Shown here: positions 1-9,025 of the stretch, one piece after another
How the letters are laid out: the number at the start of each line of letters is the position of its first letter
Position numbering within the stretch: position 1 is the first letter of the stretch
From: Comamonadaceae bacterium
Lineage (GTDB): Bacteria > Pseudomonadota > Gammaproteobacteria > Burkholderiales > Burkholderiaceae_C
DNA: 44,494 nucleotides
Reading direction: 5' to 3'
NCBI GenBank assembly: GCA_947378785.1
Contig: CANCLK010000114.1
Location: forward strand, 1-44,494
Notes under the pieces: model-generated
Databases searched by the model: none
What the model was told of the DNA's origin: nothing
Seen by the model: the letters and a program-made list of their open reading frames with translations, nothing else
Program-made: the position numbers and the translations under genes

Positions 1-962
1 CGGGCTTCCAGCGAACGATGCGCTTCGGCCACGTCGGCCAAAGCAAAGCGCTGGTCAATGGCAATTTTGACCTTGCCACTGATGACCATCTCGAACAACT
101 CATCGGCCATGGCTTGCGTGCTTTCCCGGGTCGCCAGGTGCGTGAAGATCGTCGGCCGCGTGGCATACAAGGAACCCTTGCCAGCCAACACCCCGAGGTC
201 CAGCGGCTCGACCTTGCCGGAAGCATTGCCGAAATTGGCGATCAAACCAAAAGGACGCAGGCAATCGAGTGACTTCAAAAAAGTATCTTTACCGACCGAG
301 TCATAGACCACTTTGACGCCGGCTCCACCGGTGATTTCTTTGACGCGGGCGACAAAGTCTTCCTTGGCGTAATTGATGGTGAAGGCCGCGCCGTTTTCTT
401 TGGCCAGCGCACATTTCGCATCGGACCCGGCGGTGCCAATCAGCTGCAGGCCCATCGCACGCGCCCACTGGCAAGCAATCAAACCAACACCCCCAGCGGC
501 AGCATGGAAGAGCACAAAATCACCCGCCTTGAGACCCCCTTGCGGCTGGGTCTTGCTCAGCAGGTACTGAGCAGTCATCCCCTTCAGCATCATGGCGGCA
601 CCGGTTTCAAAGGAAATCGCATCAGGTAATTTGCAAACGCACTTGGCCGGCATCACACGCAGTTCGCAGTAGCTGCCCGGTGGCTGGCTGGCATAGGCGG
701 CGCGGTCTCCCACTTTCAAATGCGTCACGTCCGCGCCAACGGCTTCGATCACGCCCGAGGCTTCCATGCCAAGCTGCAGCGGCATGGGCAGGGAATACAA
801 GCCAGCACGCTGGTAGACGTCGATGTAGTTCAGACCGATGGCTTTGTGGCGAATGCGGATGTCACCCGGACCGGGCTCACCCACGTTGACGTCGACCAGC
901 TTGAGCTGTTCGGGGCCGCCGTGGGCGTCAATGCGGACGGCTTTGGAGGTGGTTGCGTTCAT
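1..962 (-). CDS. Quinone oxidoreductase (MDR/zeta-crystallin type), 3' end cut by window edge
   Basis: The protein starts MNATTSKAVRIDAHGGPEQL and is open for 320 codons to the window edge, so the C-terminus is missing. It belongs to the zinc-free quinone oxidoreductase branch of the medium-chain dehydrogenases. Seen are the GroES-like N-terminal half with GLNYIDVYQRAGLY, then the Rossmann half with AAAGGVGLIACQWA, the NADPH-binding loop. No structural zinc cysteine cluster is visible. Such enzymes reduce quinones or enones with NADPH in the cytoplasm. The ATG at 962-960 follows a GGAAGAG ribosome-binding site. It lies 31 bp downstream of the SDR gene on the same strand and is probably the last visible gene of the operon that begins near 5443. 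The substrate is unknown. Confidence 0.9.
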   Translation of the reverse strand, partial: MNATTSKAVRIDAHGGPEQLKLVDVNVGEPGPGDIRIRHKAIGLNYIDVYQRAGLYSLPMPLQLGMEASGVIEAVGADVTHLKVGDRAAYASQPPGSYCELRVMPAKCVCKLPDAISFETGAAMMLKGMTAQYLLSKTQPQGGLKAGDFVLFHAAAGGVGLIACQWARAMGLQLIGTAGSDAKCALAKENGAAFTINYAKEDFVARVKEITGGAGVKVVYDSVGKDTFLKSLDCLRPFGLIANFGNASGKVEPLDLGVLAGKGSLYATRPTIFTHLATRESTQAMADELFEMVISGKVKIAIDQRFALADVAEAHRSLEA

Positions 963-993
963 GTCTCTTCCTTTGTTGATTTGTCAGTTGATT

Positions 994-1788
994 TTAAAAG
1001 GTGCCGGGGTAAGCGCCGCCATCGGCCAGCACGTTTTGGCCGGTGATGTAAGCCGCGTGCTGGCTGCACAAAAATGCGCAGATCGCACCGAACTCTTGCT
1101 GCGTGCCAAAGCGTTTGGCTGGAATGGTTTTACGCCGTGTGTCGGCCAAGGCCTCGACCGTCAGGCCGGTTTTTTTAGCGGCACCGGCCATCGTCACTTT
1201 CAGGCGATCGGTGTCAAAAGCGCCCGGCAGCAAAGAGTTGATGGTGACGCCCTGACCGGCAATTTTGCTGCGCGCCACGCCCGCCACAAAACCGGTCAAG
1301 CCACTGCGCGCACCATTGCTCAAACCCAGAATATCAATCGGTGCCTTGACTGCGCCGGAGGTGATGTTGATGATGCGGCCAAAGCCACGCTCGGCCATTC
1401 CGTCTACCGTGGCTTTGATCAGCTCGATCGGCGTCAACATGTTGGCGTCGAGTGCCTTGATCCAAGTGTCGCGTTCCCAGTCGCGGAAATCGCCCGGTGG
1501 CGGACCGCCCGCATTGGTGATCACGATGTCAAAGTCCTTGCGAACCGCAAACACAGCCGCCCGGCCTTCGGGCGTGGTGATGTCAGCCGCCACATGCAGC
1601 ACTTCGGTTCCCGCTGGACGAGCTTTGTCAGCCAACAAAGTGGCTGATGCAGCTTGCAGCGCCTCGGTACCGCGGGCGACGATCAACACATGCACGCCTT
1701 CGCGCAACAGCGCCTCTGCACAACCGAAACCCAAGCCCTTGCTGGCACCGCAAACCAGTGCCCATTTACCGTTGATACCTAAGTCCAT
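994..1788 (-). CDS. SDR-fold oxidoreductase, divergent (no YxxxK)
   Basis: The protein has 264 aa from the ATG at 1788, which follows AAGGAA; an in-frame ATG at 1848 lacks this support and would add 20 residues unlike the family. The N-terminal glycine motif GASKGLGFG and the NAG motif (ITNAGG) mark a short-chain dehydrogenase fold. After the catalytic-region serine (ITSGAV) the expected Tyr-x-x-x-Lys is replaced by LSNGARSG. This matches my memory of a recognised BKR-like SDR subgroup with an imperfect catalytic tetrad. It may reduce or bind an acyl-CoA or oxo compound, or may be catalytically altered. It sits between the EamA exporter and the quinone oxidoreductase on the same strand. The family is clear; the activity is not. 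Confidence 0.85.
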   Translation of the reverse strand: MDLGINGKWALVCGASKGLGFGCAEALLREGVHVLIVARGTEALQAASATLLADKARPAGTEVLHVAADITTPEGRAAVFAVRKDFDIVITNAGGPPPGDFRDWERDTWIKALDANMLTPIELIKATVDGMAERGFGRIINITSGAVKAPIDILGLSNGARSGLTGFVAGVARSKIAGQGVTINSLLPGAFDTDRLKVTMAGAAKKTGLTVEALADTRRKTIPAKRFGTQQEFGAICAFLCSQHAAYITGQNVLADGGAYPGTF

Positions 1789-1848
1789 GTTGTTTCCTTT
1801 TTCGTTGTTTAAATTGCTACTGAAGGGAATGTCCCTCAACCCGGCCAT

Positions 1849-2745
1849 TCAAGTGCCGGGCCGCCGACTGCGCGTGAAAACATAAATACCGGCCAGCACC
1901 AGCACCGTCCCGGCAGCCACCCAGGCAGTGAAGGGTTCGCCCAAAATCAGCACACCCATCAGGATAGTGGAAATCGGGCCGACCATGCCGGTCTGCGCCG
2001 TCATGCCAGCGCCTATGCGTTCGACCGCCATCATGACCATCAACACCGGCGCCACCGTACAAGCCGTCGCATTGATCAGCGACAACCACATGACTTCGGA
2101 TGCGACATTTTCCAAGGTCAAGGGCCGCAGCACAACAAACTGCAGGATGCAACACAGACAGGCCACCGAGCTCGCCAGGCCGACCAAGCGGAGGGAGCCT
2201 AAGCGCCGCACAATTTCGCCGCTGTAAACGAGATACATCGCGTAGGTGACGGCACTCAAGAAGACCAACAAGGCACCCCAGGCGGCATGGCTACCCTGGT
2301 TTGACATCTCGCTGCCAAACACCAGCACCACGCCCGCATAACTGATGGCCATCCCGAGCAGCTGACGCAAGGCGATTCGTTTGCGGTAAAAAAGCCAACT
2401 GAGCAACAACACAAGCGTCGGGTTGAGGTACAGAATCAAACGCTCCAACGAGGCGCTGATGTACTGCAGTCCCGCAAAATCGAGATAGCTAGACAAGTAA
2501 TAACCGGTGAAGCCCAAGCCCAGAACGCCGAGCCAGTCTTTGCCTGTGAGCGGCGTTTTTCCCCAGCTTGCCCAACACGCCATGATGACGAAAATCGGCA
2601 ATGCAAATAGCATCCGCAGCATGATGAGGGTGACTGGATCGACGCCATGCCGGTAAGCCAACTTGACGATAATCGCCTTACCACTGAAGCCCACCGCGCC
2701 GAGCATCGCCAACGCCAAACCAACCGTCACCCGCTTATCAGTCAA
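1849..2745 (-). CDS. EamA/DMT-family permease (metabolite exporter)
   Basis: The protein has about 298 aa and ten predicted membrane helices in two repeated EamA halves, for example GLALAMLGAVGFSGKAIIV at the first helix. DMT permeases usually export amino acids, nucleotides or drugs across the inner membrane. The start is uncertain. TTG at 2745 directly abuts the TAA stop of the upstream gamma-glutamyltransferase gene, and a GTG five codons later is an alternative. Neither has a strong Shine-Dalgarno, so translation may depend on ribosomes finishing the upstream gene. The context, between a GGT-like enzyme and two oxidoreductases, suggests export or uptake of the compound handled by the operon. 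The substrate cannot be read from sequence. Confidence 0.88.
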   Translation of the reverse strand: MTDKRVTVGLALAMLGAVGFSGKAIIVKLAYRHGVDPVTLIMLRMLFALPIFVIMACWASWGKTPLTGKDWLGVLGLGFTGYYLSSYLDFAGLQYISASLERLILYLNPTLVLLLSWLFYRKRIALRQLLGMAISYAGVVLVFGSEMSNQGSHAAWGALLVFLSAVTYAMYLVYSGEIVRRLGSLRLVGLASSVACLCCILQFVVLRPLTLENVASEVMWLSLINATACTVAPVLMVMMAVERIGAGMTAQTGMVGPISTILMGVLILGEPFTAWVAAGTVLVLAGIYVFTRSRRPGT

Positions 2746-4356
2746 TTAAAAACCGACCGCTTGACCATCCCGCCGGGCATCGCTGGCGGCTACATAGCCT
2801 TCAACCTTCGGGTCGCCCGCACGCCAAATGAACTGGCCCGCGCCAAAGTCCTGGTAAGAATCGTTGATCACTTCAGTGCGGTGTCCGCGCTCCGACAGCG
2901 CCTGCACAGTCGCGGTATCCATGGCCGATTCGACGTTGATCTCTAGGCCCTCGTTGTAGCGCCAGCGCGGCGCATCACAAGCCGCTTGCGGGTTTTGTCC
3001 GTAATCAAGCATCCGCACCAGCGTTTGCATGTGGCCCTGCGGCTGCATGTTGGCGCCCATCACCCCATAGCTCATGACCGGCTGGCCGTCTTTGGTCAGA
3101 AAGGCCGGGATGATGGTGTGGAAGGGCCGTTTGCCGGGCGCGACCTGGTTGATGCCCGTATCCAGGCTGAAGCCATGACCACGGTTTTGCAAACTAACGC
3201 CAAACTCAGGCTCAACGCAGCCCGAACCAAAGCCCATGTAATTGCTCTGGATGAAGCTCACCATCATGCCGTTTTCGTCAGCTGCCGTCAGGTAAATAGT
3301 GCCGCCCTTGACCGGGTTGCCGGCGCCAAAGTCCTGTGCCTTTTTCATGTCAATCAGCTTGGCGCGGCTGGCCAAATAAGCATCGTCCAGCATCTGCTCC
3401 ACCGTGACATCCATCGACGACGGCTCGGCGACATATTTGTAGACGTCGGCAAAGGCCAGCTTCATGGCTTCGATTTGCAAATGCTGTGAATCCACCCCAT
3501 CGACTGGCAGGCTGGCAACGTCAAACTTATCCAAAATGCCGAGCGCAATCAGTGCCGCAATCCCTTGGCCATTGGGTGGAATCTCATGCAGCGTGTAGCC
3601 ACGGTAGTCCTTGCCAATGGGCTTGACCCATTCAGGCTTGTAATTGGCGAAGTCCTTCGCCGTCAGGCTGCCGCCGTTTTGTTTAGAAAACTTCTCCAGT
3701 GCATGGGCGATTTCACCGCCGTAATAGGCCTGCCCTTTGCTGGCGCCGATGGCCCGCAAGCCCTTCGCTGCGGCTTTGAACTGGAACAACTCGCCAACCT
3801 GCGGCGCACGGCCCCAAGGCAAAAACGACTGAGCAAAACCAGGCAAGCCTTGAAGCTCGCTGGTGGCCGCAGCCCACTTTTGCTGCACCACAGTCGATAG
3901 CAGGTAGCCACGCTCAGCAATCTCAATCGCTGGCTCCATCAAATCCGCAAATGGCAGTTTGCCAAATCGCTCACTCATGCTGACCCAGCTGGCCACAGCG
4001 CCGGGCACGGTCACAGAATCCATGCCGCGCTTGGGCGGCGTGTGGCTGCCGTCGCCATATTTGCGCTTGAAATAGTCCGGCGTCCAGGCCTCAGGTGCAC
4101 GGCCGGAAGCATTCAAACCGTGCATCTCCTTGCCGTCCCACAAGATGCAAAAAGCATCGCTGCCCAGACCGTTGCTGACCGGCTCAACGATGGTCAAGGC
4201 GGCGGCGGCGGCGATTGCAGCGTCCACTGCATTGCCGCCTTTTAGCATCATGCGCAGACCGGCCTGTGCGGCCAAGGGATGTGAGGTCGACACGACATTG
4301 CGGGCGAACAAAGGAAGACGCGTGGTGGTGTAAGGATTGTTGAAATTGAAGTTCAT
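2746..4356 (-). CDS. Gamma-glutamyltransferase family protein
   Basis: The protein has 536 aa from ATG 4356 (MNFNFNNPYTTTRLPL), the start that best fits the family. An upstream in-frame ATG at 4389 has a GAAGG stretch before it and remains possible. The Ntn-hydrolase fold is shown by GGNAVDAAIAAAAALT near the N-terminus. The autoprocessing nucleophile is Thr353 in KGGTIYLTAADENG, followed by a small-subunit core with NRGHGFSL and PGKRPFHTI. GGT enzymes cleave gamma-glutamyl bonds (glutathione, gamma-glutamyl amides) or act as cephalosporin-acylase-like amidases. No signal peptide is visible, so this is probably a cytoplasmic YwrD-like member. It lies 85 bp downstream of a Bug binding protein and abuts the permease gene, pointing to processing of an imported compound. 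Confidence 0.9.
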   Translation of the reverse strand: MNFNFNNPYTTTRLPLFARNVVSTSHPLAAQAGLRMMLKGGNAVDAAIAAAAALTIVEPVSNGLGSDAFCILWDGKEMHGLNASGRAPEAWTPDYFKRKYGDGSHTPPKRGMDSVTVPGAVASWVSMSERFGKLPFADLMEPAIEIAERGYLLSTVVQQKWAAATSELQGLPGFAQSFLPWGRAPQVGELFQFKAAAKGLRAIGASKGQAYYGGEIAHALEKFSKQNGGSLTAKDFANYKPEWVKPIGKDYRGYTLHEIPPNGQGIAALIALGILDKFDVASLPVDGVDSQHLQIEAMKLAFADVYKYVAEPSSMDVTVEQMLDDAYLASRAKLIDMKKAQDFGAGNPVKGGTIYLTAADENGMMVSFIQSNYMGFGSGCVEPEFGVSLQNRGHGFSLDTGINQVAPGKRPFHTIIPAFLTKDGQPVMSYGVMGANMQPQGHMQTLVRMLDYGQNPQAACDAPRWRYNEGLEINVESAMDTATVQALSERGHRTEVINDSYQDFGAGQFIWRAGDPKVEGYVAASDARRDGQAVGF

Positions 4357-4441
4357 GACGTAGCTTGTACTTTTAAAAAATGGATCCATGCGGGGCGCAC
4401 CTTCAGCCATGCAAAACCCAGGCCAAGGTGATGACGATATG

Positions 4442-5443
4442 TCAATCCGAGCTTATTTTTCGCTCGGAGATGATTTTTTTCCACTTCGCGGCATCGGTCT
4501 TGACCATGGCCGCAAAAGCCTGAGGCGTGCCGCCGGTTGGCTCAGCACCCAGACGGGCAAAACGTTCCTTCACATCGCCTTCGCGCAAGGCCGCGTTCAG
4601 CGCGCCGTTGATTTTGAAGACGAGATCAGCCGGCAAGCCTTTCGGGCCATAGACGCCAAACCAAGTGACCGACTCGAAACCCGGTAGCGACTCAGCCACC
4701 GTTGGCAGGCCGGGTGCCAACGCCGTCGGATGCAGGCTGGTGACAGCCAGTGCGCGCAGTTTGCCGTCTTTGACGTGCGGTAGACCCGTCACCAGGGAGT
4801 CGATCAACAAGTCCAGCTTGCCGCTGACCAAATCAGGAATGGCCAAGGCGGTGCCGCGGTAAGGAATGTGCAGGATGAACGTACCCGACTCAGCTTTGAA
4901 ATACTCTGTCGTCAAGTTGATGATGGTACCGTTGCCACTGGAGGCGTAATTCAACTTGCCCGGATGCTTGCGGGCGTGATCGATGAACTCGCGCATGGTC
5001 TTGGCCGGCGACGACAGCGGCACCAGCACCACATTCGGTGAGGTGGCCACGTAGCCAATCGGCGTGAAGTCAGTTTCAGCGTTGTACGGGATTTTCGGGT
5101 TGATGGCCGGTCCGATGCTGTGCGTGCTGGACGTCGACAACAGCAAGGTATAGCCATCGGGGGTCGCCTTCGACGCAGCATCGGCACCAATCGTCCCGCC
5201 CGCGCCGGGACGGTTGTCAACGACCACCGTTTGACCCAGTTTTTCACCCAGCTTGAGCGACAGGGCACGCGCCAGAATGTCAGTCGCCCCACCCGCAGGG
5301 AAAGGCACCACCATGCGAATCGGCCGCACCGGATACGCGGCGGTCGCGGCTGCCGGGGTTTGAGCCGCCACCGGAACAATCGTCATGACGACCATGCCAA
5401 CGAGCGCCATGCCCCACAAGGGAAATTGAAGTGATCGTTTCAT
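4442..5443 (-). CDS. Bug-family (TctC) solute-binding protein
   Basis: The protein has 333 aa with a signal peptide over about residues 1-28, ending VPVAAQ. The mature part has the Bug hallmarks PVRPIRMVVPFPAGG, RPGAGGTIGADAA and TPDGYTLLLSTSS, which form the clamp around a carboxylate ligand. These periplasmic proteins deliver carboxylates or related small molecules to TctAB permeases. It lies downstream of tctBA on the same strand, but a strong terminator at 5535-5562 separates them. It may therefore be driven by its own promoter and supply the TctAB next door. It heads the GGT-permease-SDR-QOR gene string. The ligand is unknown. Confidence 0.93.
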   Translation of the reverse strand: MKRSLQFPLWGMALVGMVVMTIVPVAAQTPAAATAAYPVRPIRMVVPFPAGGATDILARALSLKLGEKLGQTVVVDNRPGAGGTIGADAASKATPDGYTLLLSTSSTHSIGPAINPKIPYNAETDFTPIGYVATSPNVVLVPLSSPAKTMREFIDHARKHPGKLNYASSGNGTIINLTTEYFKAESGTFILHIPYRGTALAIPDLVSGKLDLLIDSLVTGLPHVKDGKLRALAVTSLHPTALAPGLPTVAESLPGFESVTWFGVYGPKGLPADLVFKINGALNAALREGDVKERFARLGAEPTGGTPQAFAAMVKTDAAKWKKIISERKISSD

Positions 5444-5534
5444 GGGTTGATTGTGCAGCGATTATTCAAATCGACAGAGCCAAGGTCTGTATCGACCCGT
5501 CGCGGGAAGGGAGAGTGAGTCTCTTGTCATCAAC

Positions 5535-5562
5535 AAAAACGGCGTCCGAAGACGCCGTTTTT
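5535..5562 (-). terminator. Rho-independent terminator after tctA
   Basis: A perfect 12-bp stem (AAAAACGGCGTC / GACGCCGTTTTT) closes a CGAA tetraloop, and a T run ends the hairpin on either strand. It begins 18 bp after the tctA stop and ends the tctBA transcript. Being symmetrical, it could also stop transcription entering from the other side. Confidence 0.9.
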
Positions 5563-5580
5563 AGACTCAAGCAGGACTCG

Positions 5581-7092
5581 TCACTCTTCGACGAAAGCCT
5601 CTTCGCGCTTGTTCTTGATGGACGGCAGCAGCACGATGGCCAGCAGCAGAGCACCAGCAGCCAGCAAGCCAGCCGACAGCGGACGCGTCACAAACACGCT
5701 CCAGTCACCGCGTGACAGCAGCAGCGCACGGCGCAGGTTTTCTTCCATCATCGGGCCAAGGATGAAACCCAGCAGCAAAGGTGCAGGCTCCGTTCCCAGC
5801 TTGACAAAGAGGTAACCAATCACACCGAAGATACCGACCGTCCACACGTCAAACGTGTTGTTGTTGGTGGAGTACACGCCGATCGCGCAGAACAGCACGA
5901 TGGACGGGAACAGATAGCGGTAGGGCACGGTCAGCAGCTTGATCCACATGCCAATCAATGGAAGGTTCAAGATGATCAACATCGCGTTGCCAATCCACAT
6001 CGACGCAATCAGACCCCAGAACAGTTCTGGGTTGCTGGTCATGACCTGAGGGCCTGGCTGAATGTTGTGAATCGTCATCGCGCCGACCATCAAGGCCATC
6101 ACGGCGTTAGGTGGAATGCCCAGCGTCAGCAATGGAATGAAGGAGGTTTGTGCACCCGCGTTGTTAGCAGACTCAGGGCCAGCCACACCACGGATGTTGC
6201 CTTGACCGAATGGCACTTCGCCCGGCTTCAGCTTGATTTTCTTCTCCAGCGCATACGCTGCAAAAGCCGCCAACAAAGCACCACCACCCGGCAAGATGCC
6301 GAGCAAAGAACCCAAGGCAGTACCGCGCAACATGGCTGGGGCCATGTTCTTGAAGTCTTCCTTGGTCGGGAACAAGCCCGTCACCTTGGCCGTGAACACT
6401 TCACGCTCATCTTCTGGCTGCGCCAGGTTGCTGATGATCTCGCCGTAGCCGAACACACCCATGGCGACCACCACGAAACCGATGCCGTCGGTGAGTTCAG
6501 GAATGTCGAAGCTGAAACGCGCCACGCCGGAGTTCACGTCGGTACCGACCAGACCCATGAGCAGACCCAGCACGATCATGGCGATCGCCTTGAGCAGTGA
6601 ACCGGAGGCCAGCACCACAGCGCCGATCAGACCCAGCACCATCAGCGCGAAGTACTCAGCAGGGCCGAATTTGAAAGCCAGTTCAGTCAGCGGCGGAGCG
6701 AAGGCAGCCAGAATCAGCGTGCCGACACAACCCGCAAAGAACGAACCAACACCAGCGGCCGCCAAAGCAGGCCCCGCTCGACCCTTTCGGGCCATTTGGT
6801 AGCCGTCAATACAGGTGACCACCGAAGAGGACTCACCCGGCAAGTTGACCAAAATAGCGGTGGTTGAACCACCGTACTGGGCACCGTAGTAAATACCGGC
6901 CAGCATGATCAGGGCCGACACCGGTGGCAGCGCGTAAGTGGCGGGCAACAACATGGCGATAGTCGCCACAGGGCCAATGCCCGGCAGCACGCCAATGAGG
7001 GTTCCCAAAACGCAGCCGATGAAGGCATACAGCAGGTTGATAGGCGTGAACGCCACGCTAAAACCCAGCGACAGATTCGCAATCAGTTCCAT
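5581..7092 (-). CDS. tctA: Tripartite tricarboxylate transporter, large permease subunit TctA
   Basis: The protein has 503 aa, the usual TctA length, with about a dozen membrane segments. Family motifs are IGCVLGTLIGVLPGIGPVAT near residue 25, YYGAQYGGSTTAILVNLPGE near residue 70, and the second-half repeat GILPGGGALLAAFAAY. TctA forms the ion-coupled translocation path in the inner membrane and works with TctB and a periplasmic Bug protein. The ATG at 7092 follows AAGGAG. That site overlaps the TAA of tctB, 11 bp upstream, so the two are one transcript and probably translationally coupled. The terminator at 5535-5562 ends the unit. Confidence 0.95.
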   Translation of the reverse strand: MELIANLSLGFSVAFTPINLLYAFIGCVLGTLIGVLPGIGPVATIAMLLPATYALPPVSALIMLAGIYYGAQYGGSTTAILVNLPGESSSVVTCIDGYQMARKGRAGPALAAAGVGSFFAGCVGTLILAAFAPPLTELAFKFGPAEYFALMVLGLIGAVVLASGSLLKAIAMIVLGLLMGLVGTDVNSGVARFSFDIPELTDGIGFVVVAMGVFGYGEIISNLAQPEDEREVFTAKVTGLFPTKEDFKNMAPAMLRGTALGSLLGILPGGGALLAAFAAYALEKKIKLKPGEVPFGQGNIRGVAGPESANNAGAQTSFIPLLTLGIPPNAVMALMVGAMTIHNIQPGPQVMTSNPELFWGLIASMWIGNAMLIILNLPLIGMWIKLLTVPYRYLFPSIVLFCAIGVYSTNNNTFDVWTVGIFGVIGYLFVKLGTEPAPLLLGFILGPMMEENLRRALLLSRGDWSVFVTRPLSAGLLAAGALLLAIVLLPSIKNKREEAFVEE

Positions 7093-7103
7093 TTTTTAAC
7101 TCC

Positions 7104-7592
7104 TTAGCCGGTGATGAAAGCAGGCCACACCGGGAACTGCAACTTGAGAACCAGCACGAAAGCCACGTAGCTGATGACGGCCAAGACGGTGGCGAGGATG
7201 AACGTCGCTTTGACCTTCATGCCCTTTTCGGCCATGCTGGACACAAAGGTCAGCACGTAAATGCCGAAAATCATGCCCATCGCAGGAATTTTGATAGACG
7301 GCAAACCGCCCAAGCAAACGCCGAAAATCAAGTTGGCCGCGATGATGAAGAACAGCGGCTTGTAAGCCCACTTGCCGATCTTGTCGCCACCGACACGCTC
7401 AACGACCAAGGCGTTGAAGGTGATGAATGCGCCCAGCACGGCCAGCATAATGCCCAACAGCAGCGGGAAGTAGCCAGGACCCATACGGGCACCGGTACCA
7501 ACAGAGTAAGTGGTCGCACCCCATGCGAAAGCCATACCGACGCCCATGAACATGAGCCCGGAAAAAAAGTCTTTTTGACTTTTGATATTCAC
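7104..7592 (-). CDS. tctB: Tripartite tricarboxylate transporter, small subunit TctB
   Basis: The protein has 162 aa from the GTG at 7592, chosen because AAGGAGA sits seven bases before it. An in-frame ATG at 7640 would add 16 polar residues ahead of the first helix without such a site. Four hydrophobic segments are visible, with the TctB signature region GTGARMGPGYFPLLLG after the first helix. TctB is the small membrane subunit that partners TctA. It is directly followed by tctA. The 114 bp upstream of it shows no convincing sigma-70 promoter. Confidence 0.92.
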   Translation of the reverse strand: MNIKSQKDFFSGLMFMGVGMAFAWGATTYSVGTGARMGPGYFPLLLGIMLAVLGAFITFNALVVERVGGDKIGKWAYKPLFFIIAANLIFGVCLGGLPSIKIPAMGMIFGIYVLTFVSSMAEKGMKVKATFILATVLAVISYVAFVLVLKLQFPVWPAFITG

Positions 7593-7706
7593 GGATTGTC
7601 TCCTTGAGAAATTGATCGAACCGCTGGATTGTGCATTCAATAAAGCTGAGTTTCGATGTGGCTTTCACCTACAAAAAGAGACTTCTCCGGCCCGAAAAAA
7701 AACCAA

Positions 7707-8507
7707 TCAAATCAAGGGCTTGAACAATCGCAACCATTTGCGTGCGGGTAAACCCCAGCGCGATTCCACGAGTTCTGCCCGCTGCAACAGCAACTCGCGT
7801 CCGGGGCGGCTGGGCTGGCGCTGTGCAGCGACCACGGTATTGCCTTCGCGGGTGGGCCGAAAAGCCCACACGGCCTCCGCACCAAAAGCATCGGCGATCT
7901 TGTCCATCGAGCTTTCAAAGCTGCCATCGCGGCCAAACAAGTTCACCGTCATCACGCCGTCGTCAGTCAACAATCGCCGGCAATCGGCATAAAAAGCGGC
8001 GCTGTCCAACACCGGCGCGGCGGCCTCGTGGTCGTACAAATCAACCTGCAGCGCATCGACGGTGCCGAGGTGGCTGTCTTTTTTAATTTCACGACCAGCA
8101 TCGGCCAGCAGCACCTGCAAACGAGCGTCTTCGGGCGGCAGTTTGAACCACAGACGGCAAGCGGCCAGCACCTGCGGATTGATCTCGACCGCGGTGGTTT
8201 TGGTGCGCAGTTTTTTGTAGCAAAACTTGGTCAGCGCGCCTGACCCCAGACCGAGCTGCATGCTGTGCAACGTTGGCACCGCCTGCGGTTCAACAAACAG
8301 CAGCCAGACCATCATGCGTTGGACGTACTCGAGCTGAATGTCAAAGGGCGCGTCGATCAACATCGAACCCTGCACCCATTCGGTCCCAAGGTGAAGAAAA
8401 CGGATATCGCCGTAGTCTGAGAAGTTCACTTCCGGCAGCTGGCTGGAGGCTGTAGAGAGGGCGGCGTTAGAGGCTGTGTCGCCGGGGGAAACGGTCTTGC
8501 GAGACAT
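7707..8507 (-). CDS. Spermidine-synthase-like methyltransferase-fold protein
   Basis: The protein has 266 aa. The Rossmann core with LGLGSGALTKFCYKKL, the acidic loop TTAVEINPQVL and VDALQVDLYDHEAA matches the spermidine synthase family (SpeE-like). SpeE transfers aminopropyl groups from decarboxylated S-adenosylmethionine, but many such homologues have unknown substrates. The first 25 residues are polar and poorly conserved looking. The ATG at 8507 shares one base with the TAA of the DNA glycosylase gene (TAATG), so translation is coupled to a repair gene. No speD or other polyamine gene is in the window, so a polyamine role is unproven. Confidence 0.82.
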   Translation of the reverse strand: MSRKTVSPGDTASNAALSTASSQLPEVNFSDYGDIRFLHLGTEWVQGSMLIDAPFDIQLEYVQRMMVWLLFVEPQAVPTLHSMQLGLGSGALTKFCYKKLRTKTTAVEINPQVLAACRLWFKLPPEDARLQVLLADAGREIKKDSHLGTVDALQVDLYDHEAAAPVLDSAAFYADCRRLLTDDGVMTVNLFGRDGSFESSMDKIADAFGAEAVWAFRPTREGNTVVAAQRQPSRPGRELLLQRAELVESRWGLPARKWLRLFKPLI

Positions 8508-9025
8508 TAAATGAGTCCATGTGTTTTAAAAACGGCCTGCCAGGCGGCGAGCTTGCGCTCGAACGACCAGCTGGCGTTGGCAGCGCTGGTCGACGGCAGC
8601 CGCTCAATTGGCAGTCCCAGCGCAGCCGTGTGTCGGGCGTGTTTGAAACTTTCACCACCATTGTGTGCGATGGCTTGCAAGTTCGGGCAACGCTGCCGCA
8701 GACTCGCGAGGTCATTGACCTGCGCATGGCGGATCGCACTGTCAAGGCTGCCTTCGCGTTCGCAGGCGGCGTAGACGTCCCACAAGCCAACGCCCTTGCC
8801 CAGCATCCAGCGGGTTGACGCGGCATAGTCGCCAGCGGCGACAGCGGCTGGGTGGTCCAGCCACAGAGCGCGCAAAATTTTCCAGAAATGATTTTGCGGA
8901 TGCCCGTAGTAACGCTGCGTGGCCAGCGAGACAGCGCCCGGAAAGCTGCCAAGCACGAGCAAACGCGTGTTTTCTGACAGCAAAGGCGGCAAGCCGGTGA
9001 GCCGTTTGTCTATCTCAACACGCAT
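8507..9025 (-). CDS. DNA-deoxyinosine (hypoxanthine) glycosylase, UDG family 6
   Basis: The protein has 172 aa. It shows the UDG-superfamily motif 1 region LVLGSFPGAVSL, followed by RYYGHPQNHFWKIL typical of family 6, and the C-terminal motif LPSTSAAN. Enzymes of this family excise hypoxanthine arising from adenine deamination, starting base-excision repair. The gene overlaps the end of tatD-like by 16 bp and runs TAATG into the spermidine-synthase-like gene. The three genes are therefore one tightly packed operon. Family assignment is from recalled motifs; substrate preference is by homology. Confidence 0.85.
   Translation of the reverse strand: MRVEIDKRLTGLPPLLSENTRLLVLGSFPGAVSLATQRYYGHPQNHFWKILRALWLDHPAAVAAGDYAASTRWMLGKGVGLWDVYAACEREGSLDSAIRHAQVNDLASLRQRCPNLQAIAHNGGESFKHARHTAALGLPIERLPSTSAANASWSFERKLAAWQAVFKTHGLI

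Noticed and set aside
838..1647. A 269-residue plus-strand open frame
   Set aside because: It lies opposite the SDR and quinone reductase genes, has no family features, and the minus-strand products are clear homologues.
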